Source of the DNA: Haloferax marinum
Lineage (GTDB): Archaea > Halobacteriota > Halobacteria > Halobacteriales > Haloferacaceae
Length of the DNA stretch: 64,000 nt
Assembly (NCBI RefSeq): GCF_009674625.1
Contig: NZ_WKJQ01000001.1
Coordinates: 620,001 to 684,000 of the forward strand
Direction of reading: 5' to 3'
Under the pieces are notes generated by a model. It did no database searches. It was not told the DNA's origin and worked only from the letters and a program-made list of their open reading frames with translations. Position 1 is the stretch's first letter. Every line of letters starts with the position of its first letter. Below, in pieces: positions 1 through 7,282 of this stretch. The position numbers and the translations under genes were made by a program.

Positions 1-444
1 GCCGTAGCGGACGAGACTGACGGGTCGGTGACGCTGGACCGAGACACTGCCCGTGCGTACAAAGAGACGCACGCCGACTTCGACTCGTACGAACCGTTCT
101 CCGAGACGGTCGAACGACGAAGCGGACACGAACACGAGTTTACCGTCGAACACGGTGTGATGGGCCCGCTCGACGCATACCTCGACGACGTCGTCGAAGC
201 ACTGACCACTGAGTTCTTCTCGCAGTTAGCGAACAGAGAGATGAAGACGTACCAACTCGCACTCACACGACCGCTCGTCGTCACCGGCGGGATGGCGTGT
301 ATCCCTGGATTGGTCGACGAGTTAGCCGCACGACTCGGAGACGAACTCGACCGAGACGTCACAGCAGTCACCTCGAACCGACCCGCCGTGGCGGCCGCCG
401 AAGGGGCGTATCGAATCGCGACGCGTCTCACGGCCACCGACTGA
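1..444 (+). CDS. Actin-like (ASKHA) ATPase, C-terminal part
   Basis: The reading frame is open from the first base, so the gene starts upstream of the window; 147 residues are visible. The C-terminal segment has the pattern 'VVTGGMACIPGLVDELAARL' followed by 'AVAAAEGAYRIA', which resembles the last phosphate/adenosine motif of FtsA/MreB/Hsp70-type ATPases, where a GG-x-x-x-I-P-G-L element binds the nucleotide. Haloarchaea encode actin-like filament proteins with this fold, so a cytoskeletal or plasmid-ParM-like role is possible. The N-terminal phosphate motifs are outside the window, so the assignment rests on the C-terminus only. A T-rich stretch near 464-470 follows the stop and could end transcription. 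Confidence 0.55.
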   Translation, partial: AVADETDGSVTLDRDTARAYKETHADFDSYEPFSETVERRSGHEHEFTVEHGVMGPLDAYLDDVVEALTTEFFSQLANREMKTYQLALTRPLVVTGGMACIPGLVDELAARLGDELDRDVTAVTSNRPAVAAAEGAYRIATRLTATD

Positions 445-498
445 ACGGCGGTCGCGGCGTCCTGTTTTTGTTCTGCAGTCTCTCGGTAGTCGTCAGTC

Positions 499-608
499 AC
501 GCAGGAGCAGGCAGTCAATCACGCAGGAGCAATCCGTCAGCTACGCAGGAGCAATCCGTCAGCTACGCAGGAGCAATCCGTCAGCTACGCAGACGCAATC
601 AGCGACTA
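499..608. repeat. Five-unit, 22-bp tandem array at a stop codon
   Basis: Units start at 499, 521, 543, 565 and 587. Units 2-4 are nearly identical and share 'acgcaggagcaatccgtcag'; units 1 and 5 are degenerate. The last unit ends exactly on the TAG stop (606-608) of the minus-strand histidine kinase. Read on the minus strand, each unit carries a TAG or TGA. The array fills the space between two convergent genes. Confidence 0.9.
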
Positions 609-2702
609 GTCTGTCTGGGTCTCAGCGGGCGCTTGTCGACCGCTGGACAGCGACTGTTCGTACTCTTTGAGTCTGACGGTCGCGGTCGTCCCTCTGGGTT
701 CGTTTTCGGTGAAGTGGAGTCGCCCGTTCGACCGGTCGATTATCCAGTGGACCAACCAGAGACCGAGCCCACTGATGTGTTGCAGCGGTGTCTCCGTTCC
801 CGATTCGAGGACGGCGAGTTCTGCGTCGGGAATTCCCGGTCCGTTGTCGGAGATACGAACTTCGACGAAGTCGGTCGAAACCGGAGTCTCGTCTATCGTG
901 ACGCAGACTTCGGGGAGGATTCGGTCGTTGTGTTCGAGCGCGTTCTCGAGGAGATTCTTGAGCGCCGACTCGACTAAGTCGTCGGCGTAGACCCACTGTT
1001 CGTCTGGGAGGTCTCGACTGATAATCGCTCGGGGATAGTTCGACTCGATATCGTCGAGTTGGGCGTCGATTCGCTCGACGAGTTCGACCGGGGAGAGGTC
1101 GCTCGACTGGCGGTCGAGCGTCGTATCGATTTGCCGTGTCTGTTCTCCCAGTTCGACGAGCGAGTGAGCTTTTCGTTTGATCGTCGTCGCGTGGTCTTTC
1201 GCCTCCGCCGGGATGCGCTCGTCGAGAAGCAAGTCTGCGTGGCCGAGGATGACGTTCATGTCGTTTCGGAGGTCGTGACGGAGCACACGGTTGAGGACCC
1301 GAAGCCGCTGTTCGTACCGATAGCGATTGGTCACGTCACGAGAGTTCAACACGAGGCCTTCGATAGCTGGGTCGTCGAGGAGGTTGACACCGACTGTCTC
1401 GAACCACCGCCACGACCCATTCGTGTGTCGAACTCGACACTCGGTTCGAACCGGGTCGTCGCCATCGACGACTTCTGATAGCCGGCGTTGGACTCGCTCT
1501 CTATCGTCTGGGTGGACGAGGTCCAAGGCCGGTTGTTCGACGAGTTCCTCCTGGGTAAACCCGAGTACGTCTTCCATCGACGGACTCGTGTACTTGCGGA
1601 CTCCCGCTTCGTCGAGTACCGTGATGATGTCCCTCGAGTTCTCGATGAGTGCACGGAACTCCTCTTCAGTCTGTCGCCGTTCGGTCACGTCGTGGAAGAC
1701 GAGGAGTTTCGCGCGGTTTTTCGTCTGCTCGGCGATGGGACTGCACCGAATCTCGAAGTACCGCCGAGAGTCACCGTCTTCGAGGATGGTCTCGATACGG
1801 TCACGCTCTTCGAGTACCGTTCGGACGCTAGCCGTCTGCCGAACGACGTCCAGGACTGGTTGACCGATACACTCGCCGGGAGGGTATTCGAGGAGGTCTG
1901 CGGCCGCCTCGTTCGTCTCGACGACCCGGTCGTAACTGTCTAAGACGACGACTGCGTCCCGCATCTCTGAGAGAATCGCGTCGCGGGCGACGGGTGTAAT
2001 ATCGAACAGTCGGTATCTCACCAGTGCCCACAGGACGACCGTCGAACTGAGTGCAAACGAGACGGGTGTCGGGTCGACGGGAATCACCGGTTGGAAAAAC
2101 ACCGTCATCGCGAACGACACACTCGGAATACCACCCATGATGGTGAGCAGTGCTGCTTGTTGCCTGTGGACCCCACTGCTGTTGAGTGTGGCCTTTGCGA
2201 GGACGCTCAACCCCGCGATAGAGATGCCACCCGTGTAGACGATGTGAAGGCTAAATAGCGGAGTTCCGCCGGCCGCGAGACTCTCTGAGATACCGGTTTG
2301 GAGCACCGTCGCCGGGACGAAGAGACCGTGATACTGATTCGTCAGTCCGAGTGCAATCGCGACGGCCGGTTCGACAGTGAGCAACGAGAGCGCCTGGCGG
2401 GTGACGTGCTGGTCCTCACCGGCGTAGACGAGCGAGAAGACGAGCCAAATACTGGGGAGCGAAACCGCGCCGACCCACGCGAGGCGCGAGTAGAACAGTT
2501 CTGTACTAGCAGTCGTCGCGAGCAGAGAAAATCCGTATGCAGTCGCCCAGATGGCCGCAGATAACGAGAGTAACGCGAATGGTAACCGAACGCGGCGAGA
2601 GTAGAGTCGGAACCGCCCCAGAACGACGATAGCGACGATACCCGAGAGGATGCCAGCGGTAAACAGCGCGTAAACGTACGGCAACTGGTCGGGGGCGGTC
2701 AT
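606..2702 (-). CDS. 7TM/PAS sensor histidine kinase
   Basis: A 698-residue membrane sensor kinase. Residues ~8-230 form seven hydrophobic helices of the archaeal/bacterial 7TM histidine-kinase type. Two PAS domains follow (~240-345 and ~350-465; the second contains 'FTQEELVEQPALDLVHPDD' and ends in 'NSRDVTNR'). The phosphoacceptor is His476 in 'RVLRHDLRND'. The HATPase domain has the N box 'LKNLLENALEHND', G1 'DNGPGI' and 'GLGLWL'. It should autophosphorylate in response to a membrane or small-molecule signal and pass phosphate to a response regulator; no partner regulator lies next to it. The ATG at 2702 directly precedes the first helix. The stop codon lies inside a 22-bp tandem array. Confidence 0.9.
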   Translation of the reverse strand: MTAPDQLPYVYALFTAGILSGIVAIVVLGRFRLYSRRVRLPFALLSLSAAIWATAYGFSLLATTASTELFYSRLAWVGAVSLPSIWLVFSLVYAGEDQHVTRQALSLLTVEPAVAIALGLTNQYHGLFVPATVLQTGISESLAAGGTPLFSLHIVYTGGISIAGLSVLAKATLNSSGVHRQQAALLTIMGGIPSVSFAMTVFFQPVIPVDPTPVSFALSSTVVLWALVRYRLFDITPVARDAILSEMRDAVVVLDSYDRVVETNEAAADLLEYPPGECIGQPVLDVVRQTASVRTVLEERDRIETILEDGDSRRYFEIRCSPIAEQTKNRAKLLVFHDVTERRQTEEEFRALIENSRDIITVLDEAGVRKYTSPSMEDVLGFTQEELVEQPALDLVHPDDRERVQRRLSEVVDGDDPVRTECRVRHTNGSWRWFETVGVNLLDDPAIEGLVLNSRDVTNRYRYEQRLRVLNRVLRHDLRNDMNVILGHADLLLDERIPAEAKDHATTIKRKAHSLVELGEQTRQIDTTLDRQSSDLSPVELVERIDAQLDDIESNYPRAIISRDLPDEQWVYADDLVESALKNLLENALEHNDRILPEVCVTIDETPVSTDFVEVRISDNGPGIPDAELAVLESGTETPLQHISGLGLWLVHWIIDRSNGRLHFTENEPRGTTATVRLKEYEQSLSSGRQAPAETQTD

Positions 2703-3090
2703 AGATGGGGCCTGGTGCGCATGTGTAACTCTCCTCCGTCCGATTATCTCCGATGAATGTCACATCGGGTCGATAGTACTCGTGTCTCGACTCTGTCCCT
2801 TAAGACGTTCGTTTTGAGTATCTAATTTGATACTGATGTCGGGGACGAGTGGAATCTGTCGGCGGATTCGACTGCAGCGGTTGCCTGTCTCGAAGTCGAA
2901 AACTCCGTGTGGGTGTGGAGGTCGAACCACTCCGAGAACACTCGAGAGCGAACCACTCCGAGAACACGTTTCGTTCGGTGGTATCACCGTACCCGAGAAC
3001 ACGTTTCGTTCGGTGGTATCACCGTACACTTGTCACCCGGTACACATCCGCCAGAACGCTTAATTCCGAAGGATACAGACAAACCAGTAG
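2703..3090. other. Divergent intergenic region with duplication
   Basis: This 388-bp region separates the kinase from the FlaD/E-domain gene and should hold both promoters. It contains a perfect 35-bp tandem duplication (2958-3027) and a partial third copy of 'gaaccactccgagaacac' (about 2923-2940). I find no convincing reading frame in it. Confidence 0.6.
2958..3027. repeat. Perfect 35-bp tandem duplication
   Basis: Copy 1 is 2958-2992 and copy 2 is 2993-3027; both begin 'ccgagaacacgtttcgttcg' and I see no mismatch. The duplication lies 63 bp before the start codon of the downstream plus-strand gene, in the position of upstream promoter elements, so it could duplicate a regulator site. Confidence 0.9.
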
Positions 3091-3537
3091 ATGCCAGTCG
3101 GTCCGGAACACCACGACCTTTCGAGACTCCGCCACGCCGCCGACGCGAGGAGCGACGGGTCGTTCGATTGGGTCGACGAACCAGTGAATCAGTCGTGGCG
3201 CGAGACGGTCTACGAGCGACTCGTCGAGACGACGGCGATGCTCACGTCCGACGGAGACGCGTATCTCGAATCGATACCACGGAACCCACGAGCGGAACGG
3301 GTCCTCCTCGACTGGTGTGTCCACCTCGTCGAACGTCTCGGTGGTCGCGGTGCCCTCATCATGGTCTCGTACTACCGCGACATCGGGTGGGTTGGCGACG
3401 AGGCACGTGACACGATTCACGAGCGTATCGTCTCCTTTTCTGCACCGTCGGAGTTCGAAGACGCGCCGACGGAAGAAGACCACCTCCGAAGTTTCTCCTA
3501 TCTCGTCCGTCTCGCGTCGATGGACGACGACGACTGA
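3091..3537 (+). CDS. FlaD/E-domain protein (archaellum accessory type)
   Basis: A 148-residue acidic protein. Residues ~60-145 match the FlaD/FlaE (ArlD/E) domain seen in archaellum motor accessory proteins: 'ERVLLDWCVHLVERLGGRGA', then 'YYRDIGWVGDEA', then 'TEEDHLRSFSYLVRLA'. In that family the domain belongs to the cytoplasmic platform linking the archaellum motor to chemotaxis proteins. No archaellin, ArlI/J or che gene lies nearby, so this is an orphan copy, and its role is an inference from the domain. The ATG at 3091 follows a region with a 35-bp duplication. Confidence 0.65.
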   Translation: MPVGPEHHDLSRLRHAADARSDGSFDWVDEPVNQSWRETVYERLVETTAMLTSDGDAYLESIPRNPRAERVLLDWCVHLVERLGGRGALIMVSYYRDIGWVGDEARDTIHERIVSFSAPSEFEDAPTEEDHLRSFSYLVRLASMDDDD

Positions 3538-3587
3538 ACGGTGGCTGTCGGCTATCGGAAGTAGCCGGCACCACGTCGAAAACAGAG

Positions 3588-3713
3588 TTACTCGGTTCGT
3601 CGAGCGAGTGCGTTACGGGACGCCTGGCGAATCACCAGCGCGTAATCTGCCCTCATCTCGTCGGTCGTCATCGGTAGCGTGTACGTCTCCTGGGGTTGCG
3701 TTCGGATTGCCAT
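3588..3713 (-). CDS. Possible 41-residue protein
   Basis: A short frame starting at ATG 3711-3713 and ending with TAA at 3588-3590, encoding 'MAIRTQPQETYTLPMTTDEM' plus 21 more residues. Third codon positions are mostly G or C, as in real genes here. It fills an otherwise empty 270-bp gap and lies downstream of, and in the same direction as, the winged-helix regulator. I recognise no family and see no clear TATA box, so it may be chance. Confidence 0.35.
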   Translation of the reverse strand: MAIRTQPQETYTLPMTTDEMRADYALVIRQASRNALARRTE

Positions 3714-3810
3714 GGTCTCCCTTACGCCCCATCGAACCATCATGATACCCACTGGTACAGTTCCAACTCGTGGCAGGATTTCACCACGTAAGGTTCTCTC
3801 GGCAGACGGG

Positions 3811-4617
3811 CTATGGCAGGCTGTTTTCGACCAGGGAGACCGAGACTACAGTTGCCTCCGTTCGATACCGGTCGATGGTGTCTCTCACCCACCTGCGCAC
3901 CGATTTGTCGTCGGTTTGGACGAACCCAACTGGGATTCCACGTTCGTCGACGGCACCGATACCGACGTGGTGCTCGTCGCCGATTCCCATGACGTAGGGG
4001 AAGGCTCCATCGAACGAGTAGATGTCCGCACGTCCAGACTCGAGGATTTCGAGGAGGAGCCGCGACTGGGCCGGGTCCGAAAGAAACTCGTCGAGCGCCG
4101 CACGCGTGAGTACGACTTCGAGGTCCTGGTTTCGCTCGACGACTGCTCTCCTGTGGTCTTCGAGGGCCGTGTCGTATCCAACGTGTGTGATGAGTCGCAG
4201 CGTATCGGCCGATTGTACCATCCTGACCATCCGATGAATCACGACCGTTACCCCATCGGCAGTCGCCGTCGTGATACTGGCTTCCTTCAAACACCGATGG
4301 TCGAACTCCATCTCCGCAACCGGGAGAAGGTCGATGATGTCTGTTAGTTGATGGACCACTCCCATCGCGTCCAACATAGACGAAAGCTCTGTGACGAGTA
4401 TCTCCCCGAGGAGCGTGAGTTCGTACACGTCCGCGTCACGGCGAATCCAGACCCGTTCTTGGAAGTCGCCGAGAATCCGCCCGAGGGTCGACTGTGGAAT
4501 CCCCAGTTCCGAGTGTAAATCGTGTCGCACACAGGGAGAAACTGCGAGACGTTGCAGTACTGCCACGCGCTGGTTCGACCGAATCAAGAACTCCAAGTCC
4601 TCGAGTTCGACACTCAT
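3811..4617 (-). CDS. Winged-helix regulator, FilR1-like
   Basis: A 268-residue haloarchaeal transcription regulator. Residues ~1-75 form a winged helix (recognition helix around 'LGIPQSTLGRILGDF', wing with 'IRRDADVYELTLLG'). The C-terminal ~150 residues match the middle domain of FilR1/DUF1724-type methanogenesis-regulator homologues, for example 'RNQDLEVVLTRAALDEFL' and 'GRADIYSFDGAFPYVMGIGD'. Such proteins bind DNA and probably sense a small ligand through the C-terminal domain. The ATG at 4617 fits the family length. It is transcribed away from its neighbours, and its target is unknown. Confidence 0.8.
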   Translation of the reverse strand: MSVELEDLEFLIRSNQRVAVLQRLAVSPCVRHDLHSELGIPQSTLGRILGDFQERVWIRRDADVYELTLLGEILVTELSSMLDAMGVVHQLTDIIDLLPVAEMEFDHRCLKEASITTATADGVTVVIHRMVRMVQSADTLRLITHVGYDTALEDHRRAVVERNQDLEVVLTRAALDEFLSDPAQSRLLLEILESGRADIYSFDGAFPYVMGIGDEHHVGIGAVDERGIPVGFVQTDDKSVRRWVRDTIDRYRTEATVVSVSLVENSLP

Positions 4618-4744
4618 CTCAGCTATGTAATATATTCTCTAGTGACATCAACCCCTTCTGTTAGGCTTCTGAAACTCAGTCGGAGCGGACGGTCACCACG
4701 TCACTCCGAGGGCTGACGAAGAAGAATCCGACCGGGCCGACCGC

Positions 4745-5887
4745 TTAGAGTCCGAGTTGTCGGCCGATGACGAGATGCTGAATCTCGCTCGTGCCTTCGC
4801 CAATCTCCATGAGTTTGGCGTCGCGGTAGAACCGCTGGGGTGCGAAGTCCGTCGTGTAGCCGTATCCACCGAGCACCTGTACGGCGTCTTCGGCGACTTC
4901 GCGTGCGGCCTCTGAGGCGTCGAGTTTGGCCAGTGCGGACTCCGTGCTGACTCGTTCGCCCTTGTCGTACATCGTCGCCGCCTTGTGCGTGAGGAGACGG
5001 GCGCGTTCGGTCTTGCGGTACATCGAGACGAGTTTGTCGCGGATGGCGTCGAACTTCGAAATCGGTTGTCCGAACTGTTCGCGCTGTCCGGCGTACTCTT
5101 TCGCGTGGTCGTACGCACCCTGTGCGAGTCCGACCGACAGCGCGGCAATCGAGATTCGGCCGCCGTCGAGCGTCTTCATCGTCTGTTTCCAGCCTTCGCC
5201 TTCTTGGCCGAGGAGGCGGTCTTCTGGCACCCACACGTCGTCGAAAGAGAGTTCGCACGTCGGCGAGCAGTTCAGTCCCAGTTTGTCCCACACCGTCGTC
5301 ACTTCGAACCCGTCGTCGTTCTTCGGGTCGACGATGAACGTCGAGATGCCGTCGTATCCCTCGCCGGGGTCGGTGACCGCTTTGACCAGGACGGAGCCAG
5401 CGACGTTCGCGTTCGTGATGAACTGCTTCGTCCCGTTGATGACGTAGCCGTCGCCGTCTTTCTCGGCGATGGTGTCCATGTCGCTGGCGTCACTGCCAGA
5501 ACCCGGTTCGGTGAGCGCCCACGCACCCATGTGCTCGCCCGACGCGAGGGGCGTCAGCCAGCGTTCTTTCTGTGCGTCGGTGCCGAACAGTTCGAGCGGT
5601 TTCGACGCGAGACTGACGTGGGCCGCATACGAGAGGCCGATTCCACCCGAGACGCGACCGAGTTCTTCGACCACCAGCGAGTACATCAACTGGTCGCCGC
5701 CGAGGCCGCCGTACTCCTCGGAGATGGGGACACCCATCACGTCCAGTTCGGCCAACTGGTCGAAAATCTCCGCCGGGAAGCGGTGTTCGTCCTCGATGTC
5801 CTGCGCGATGGGGGCAATCTCCTCCTCACAGAACTCTCGGACGGAGTCGCGAATCATCCGGTGTTCGGCCGGAACGTCGAAATCCAT
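4745..5887 (-). CDS. Acyl-CoA dehydrogenase
   Basis: A 380-residue FAD enzyme that oxidises acyl-CoA to trans-2-enoyl-CoA in fatty-acid or branched-chain degradation, with electrons passing to ETF. Family signatures are 'ALTEPGSGSDASDM' (~125-140), 'GTKQFITNA' and 'VQVLGGYGYTTDF' near the C-terminus. The catalytic base is expected near 'YRDAKLMEIGEGTSEIQ'. I chose the ATG at 5887 ('MDFDVPAEHRMIRDS'), which matches the usual N-terminus; an upstream in-frame ATG at 5914 adds nine residues of atypical sequence. The substrate cannot be read from context. It is followed in the same direction by the FilR1-like regulator, 127 bp away. Confidence 0.9.
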   Translation of the reverse strand: MDFDVPAEHRMIRDSVREFCEEEIAPIAQDIEDEHRFPAEIFDQLAELDVMGVPISEEYGGLGGDQLMYSLVVEELGRVSGGIGLSYAAHVSLASKPLELFGTDAQKERWLTPLASGEHMGAWALTEPGSGSDASDMDTIAEKDGDGYVINGTKQFITNANVAGSVLVKAVTDPGEGYDGISTFIVDPKNDDGFEVTTVWDKLGLNCSPTCELSFDDVWVPEDRLLGQEGEGWKQTMKTLDGGRISIAALSVGLAQGAYDHAKEYAGQREQFGQPISKFDAIRDKLVSMYRKTERARLLTHKAATMYDKGERVSTESALAKLDASEAAREVAEDAVQVLGGYGYTTDFAPQRFYRDAKLMEIGEGTSEIQHLVIGRQLGL

Positions 5888-6004
5888 GAGAGCAACTATC
5901 GCCGTCCGAGACATAAACCAATCGAACGACCGTGAAGAATCTCGACTCCCACTCTATGGGAACGTCCACCGACTTCTTTCATCGGACGAAACAGAGTCTC
6001 TCGT

Positions 6005-6442
6005 ATGTACTCACACATCCTCTTTCCGACGGACGGGAGCGAGTGTGCAGACGCTGCACTGCGTCACGCCCTCGACCAGGCCGAACGCCACGACGCGACC
6101 ATCCACGCACTCTACGTCGCTGACGTTCGGGAGGTCGGGCACGCCGCACCTGCAGTCTCGGCCACTCGGGTTCGTGAGGCCCTCTACGACAGTGGGGAGG
6201 AGGCACTAAAGCGAGTCGCGGACAAAGCACACGACGCCGGCATAGATATCGAGACGACGGTCGCAGAGGGGACGCCCGAAAGCGAGATTCTCGAGTTCGC
6301 AGACCGCGACGATATCGACCTCGTGGTGATGGGGACCCACGGTCGAAGCGGCCTCGACCGGTATCTCATCGGGAGTGTGGCCGAACGAGTCGTCCGAAGT
6401 TCACCCGTCCCGGTGTTGACCGTTCGACACGACGGCAACTGA
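6005..6442 (+). CDS. Universal stress protein, UspA family
   Basis: A 145-residue single-domain Usp protein. It opens with 'YSHILFPTDGSECADAALRH' and ends with the nucleotide-binding signature 'MGTHGRSGLDRYLIGSVAE', then 'SPVPVLTVR'. The G-x2-G-x9-G-S motif indicates an ATP-binding subtype. It is a cytoplasmic stress protein, probably a dimer. It is divergent from acyl-CoA dehydrogenase and precedes the RIO-like kinase by 39 bp, so the two may share a transcript. Confidence 0.92.
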   Translation: MYSHILFPTDGSECADAALRHALDQAERHDATIHALYVADVREVGHAAPAVSATRVREALYDSGEEALKRVADKAHDAGIDIETTVAEGTPESEILEFADRDDIDLVVMGTHGRSGLDRYLIGSVAERVVRSSPVPVLTVRHDGN

Positions 6443-6481
6443 GCCCACGACGTTAAGCCATCCCTCGACATACGGTGGGTC

Positions 6482-7279
6482 ATGGACCTCCGCCGGCTTG
6501 TCCGCGGCCGTGTCGAGTGGCCTCGTCTCGAGGCAGTCGTCCGTGAACTCGTGCGGCGATACGACCGTGAGACACTCCACATTCGCTTTCTCGAAGCAGA
6601 CAACTGGCTCTCTACTCCGATGGTCGTCGACGACCAGTGGTTCGTGAAAGTCATCTCTCGGCAGAACTCACTCGTCCACGCACTCTTTACGACCGGGCGA
6701 AATATCGGGGCGTTCTCCAGTGGGACCGAGGGATTCTTCGAACACTTCGGGACGCCACTGCAGATGGCAGAACACGAACTGGAGGCGACGAAACATCTTC
6801 GCGAAATCGGACTGAACGCTCCTGCTCCCGTCGAAGCCTTCGAAGTCGAAGGTCTCGGCGTCCTCGTCTTGGAGTACCTCCCGGACTTCCACACACTCGA
6901 CTCCGCACCGCGTGAGGAAGTTCGCTCACTCGCGCCCGACCTCTTTGCCGCCCTCCACAAGATGCACGACAACCATCTCGCTCACGGCGACTTACGAGCA
7001 GAGAACGTCCTCGTCCGCGACGATGGCATCTACTTCATCGACGCGACCAACGTCAACGACGAGGGGATGCACGACGCTCGCTCGTACGACCTCGCGTGTG
7101 CGTTGGCGGCACTCGAACCGCTCGCGGGTGCAAAAGAGGCGGTCGCTGCTGCAGTGACGTCGTACGAACCCGACGAACTCTTGGAGGCGGTCGACTTCCT
7201 CGACTTCGTCAACATCCGGCCAGACCACGATTTCGACGCTGCTGCGCTCAAAGGCGAGATAGAAAAACACGCGGTGTAA
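6482..7279 (+). CDS. RIO/Bud32-like protein kinase
   Basis: A 265-residue protein of the eukaryote-like kinase fold. The N-lobe has 'DQWFVKVIS' (Lys for ATP); the C-lobe has the catalytic loop 'HGDLRAENVLV' (~165-175) and 'GIYFIDATN', where the usual DFG/DFD metal aspartate reads F-I-D. The compact C-lobe without a substrate-recognition subdomain is typical of RIO and Bud32 kinases and related small-molecule kinases. Substrate unknown. It converges with the histidine kinase, with only three bases between the two stops. Confidence 0.75.
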   Translation: MDLRRLVRGRVEWPRLEAVVRELVRRYDRETLHIRFLEADNWLSTPMVVDDQWFVKVISRQNSLVHALFTTGRNIGAFSSGTEGFFEHFGTPLQMAEHELEATKHLREIGLNAPAPVEAFEVEGLGVLVLEYLPDFHTLDSAPREEVRSLAPDLFAALHKMHDNHLAHGDLRAENVLVRDDGIYFIDATNVNDEGMHDARSYDLACALAALEPLAGAKEAVAAAVTSYEPDELLEAVDFLDFVNIRPDHDFDAAALKGEIEKHAV

Positions 7280-7282
7280 CCC

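Noticed and set aside
499..608. Short direct repeats considered as a mini-CRISPR array
   Set aside because: Units abut each other with no spacers, and they carry the stop codon of the adjacent gene.
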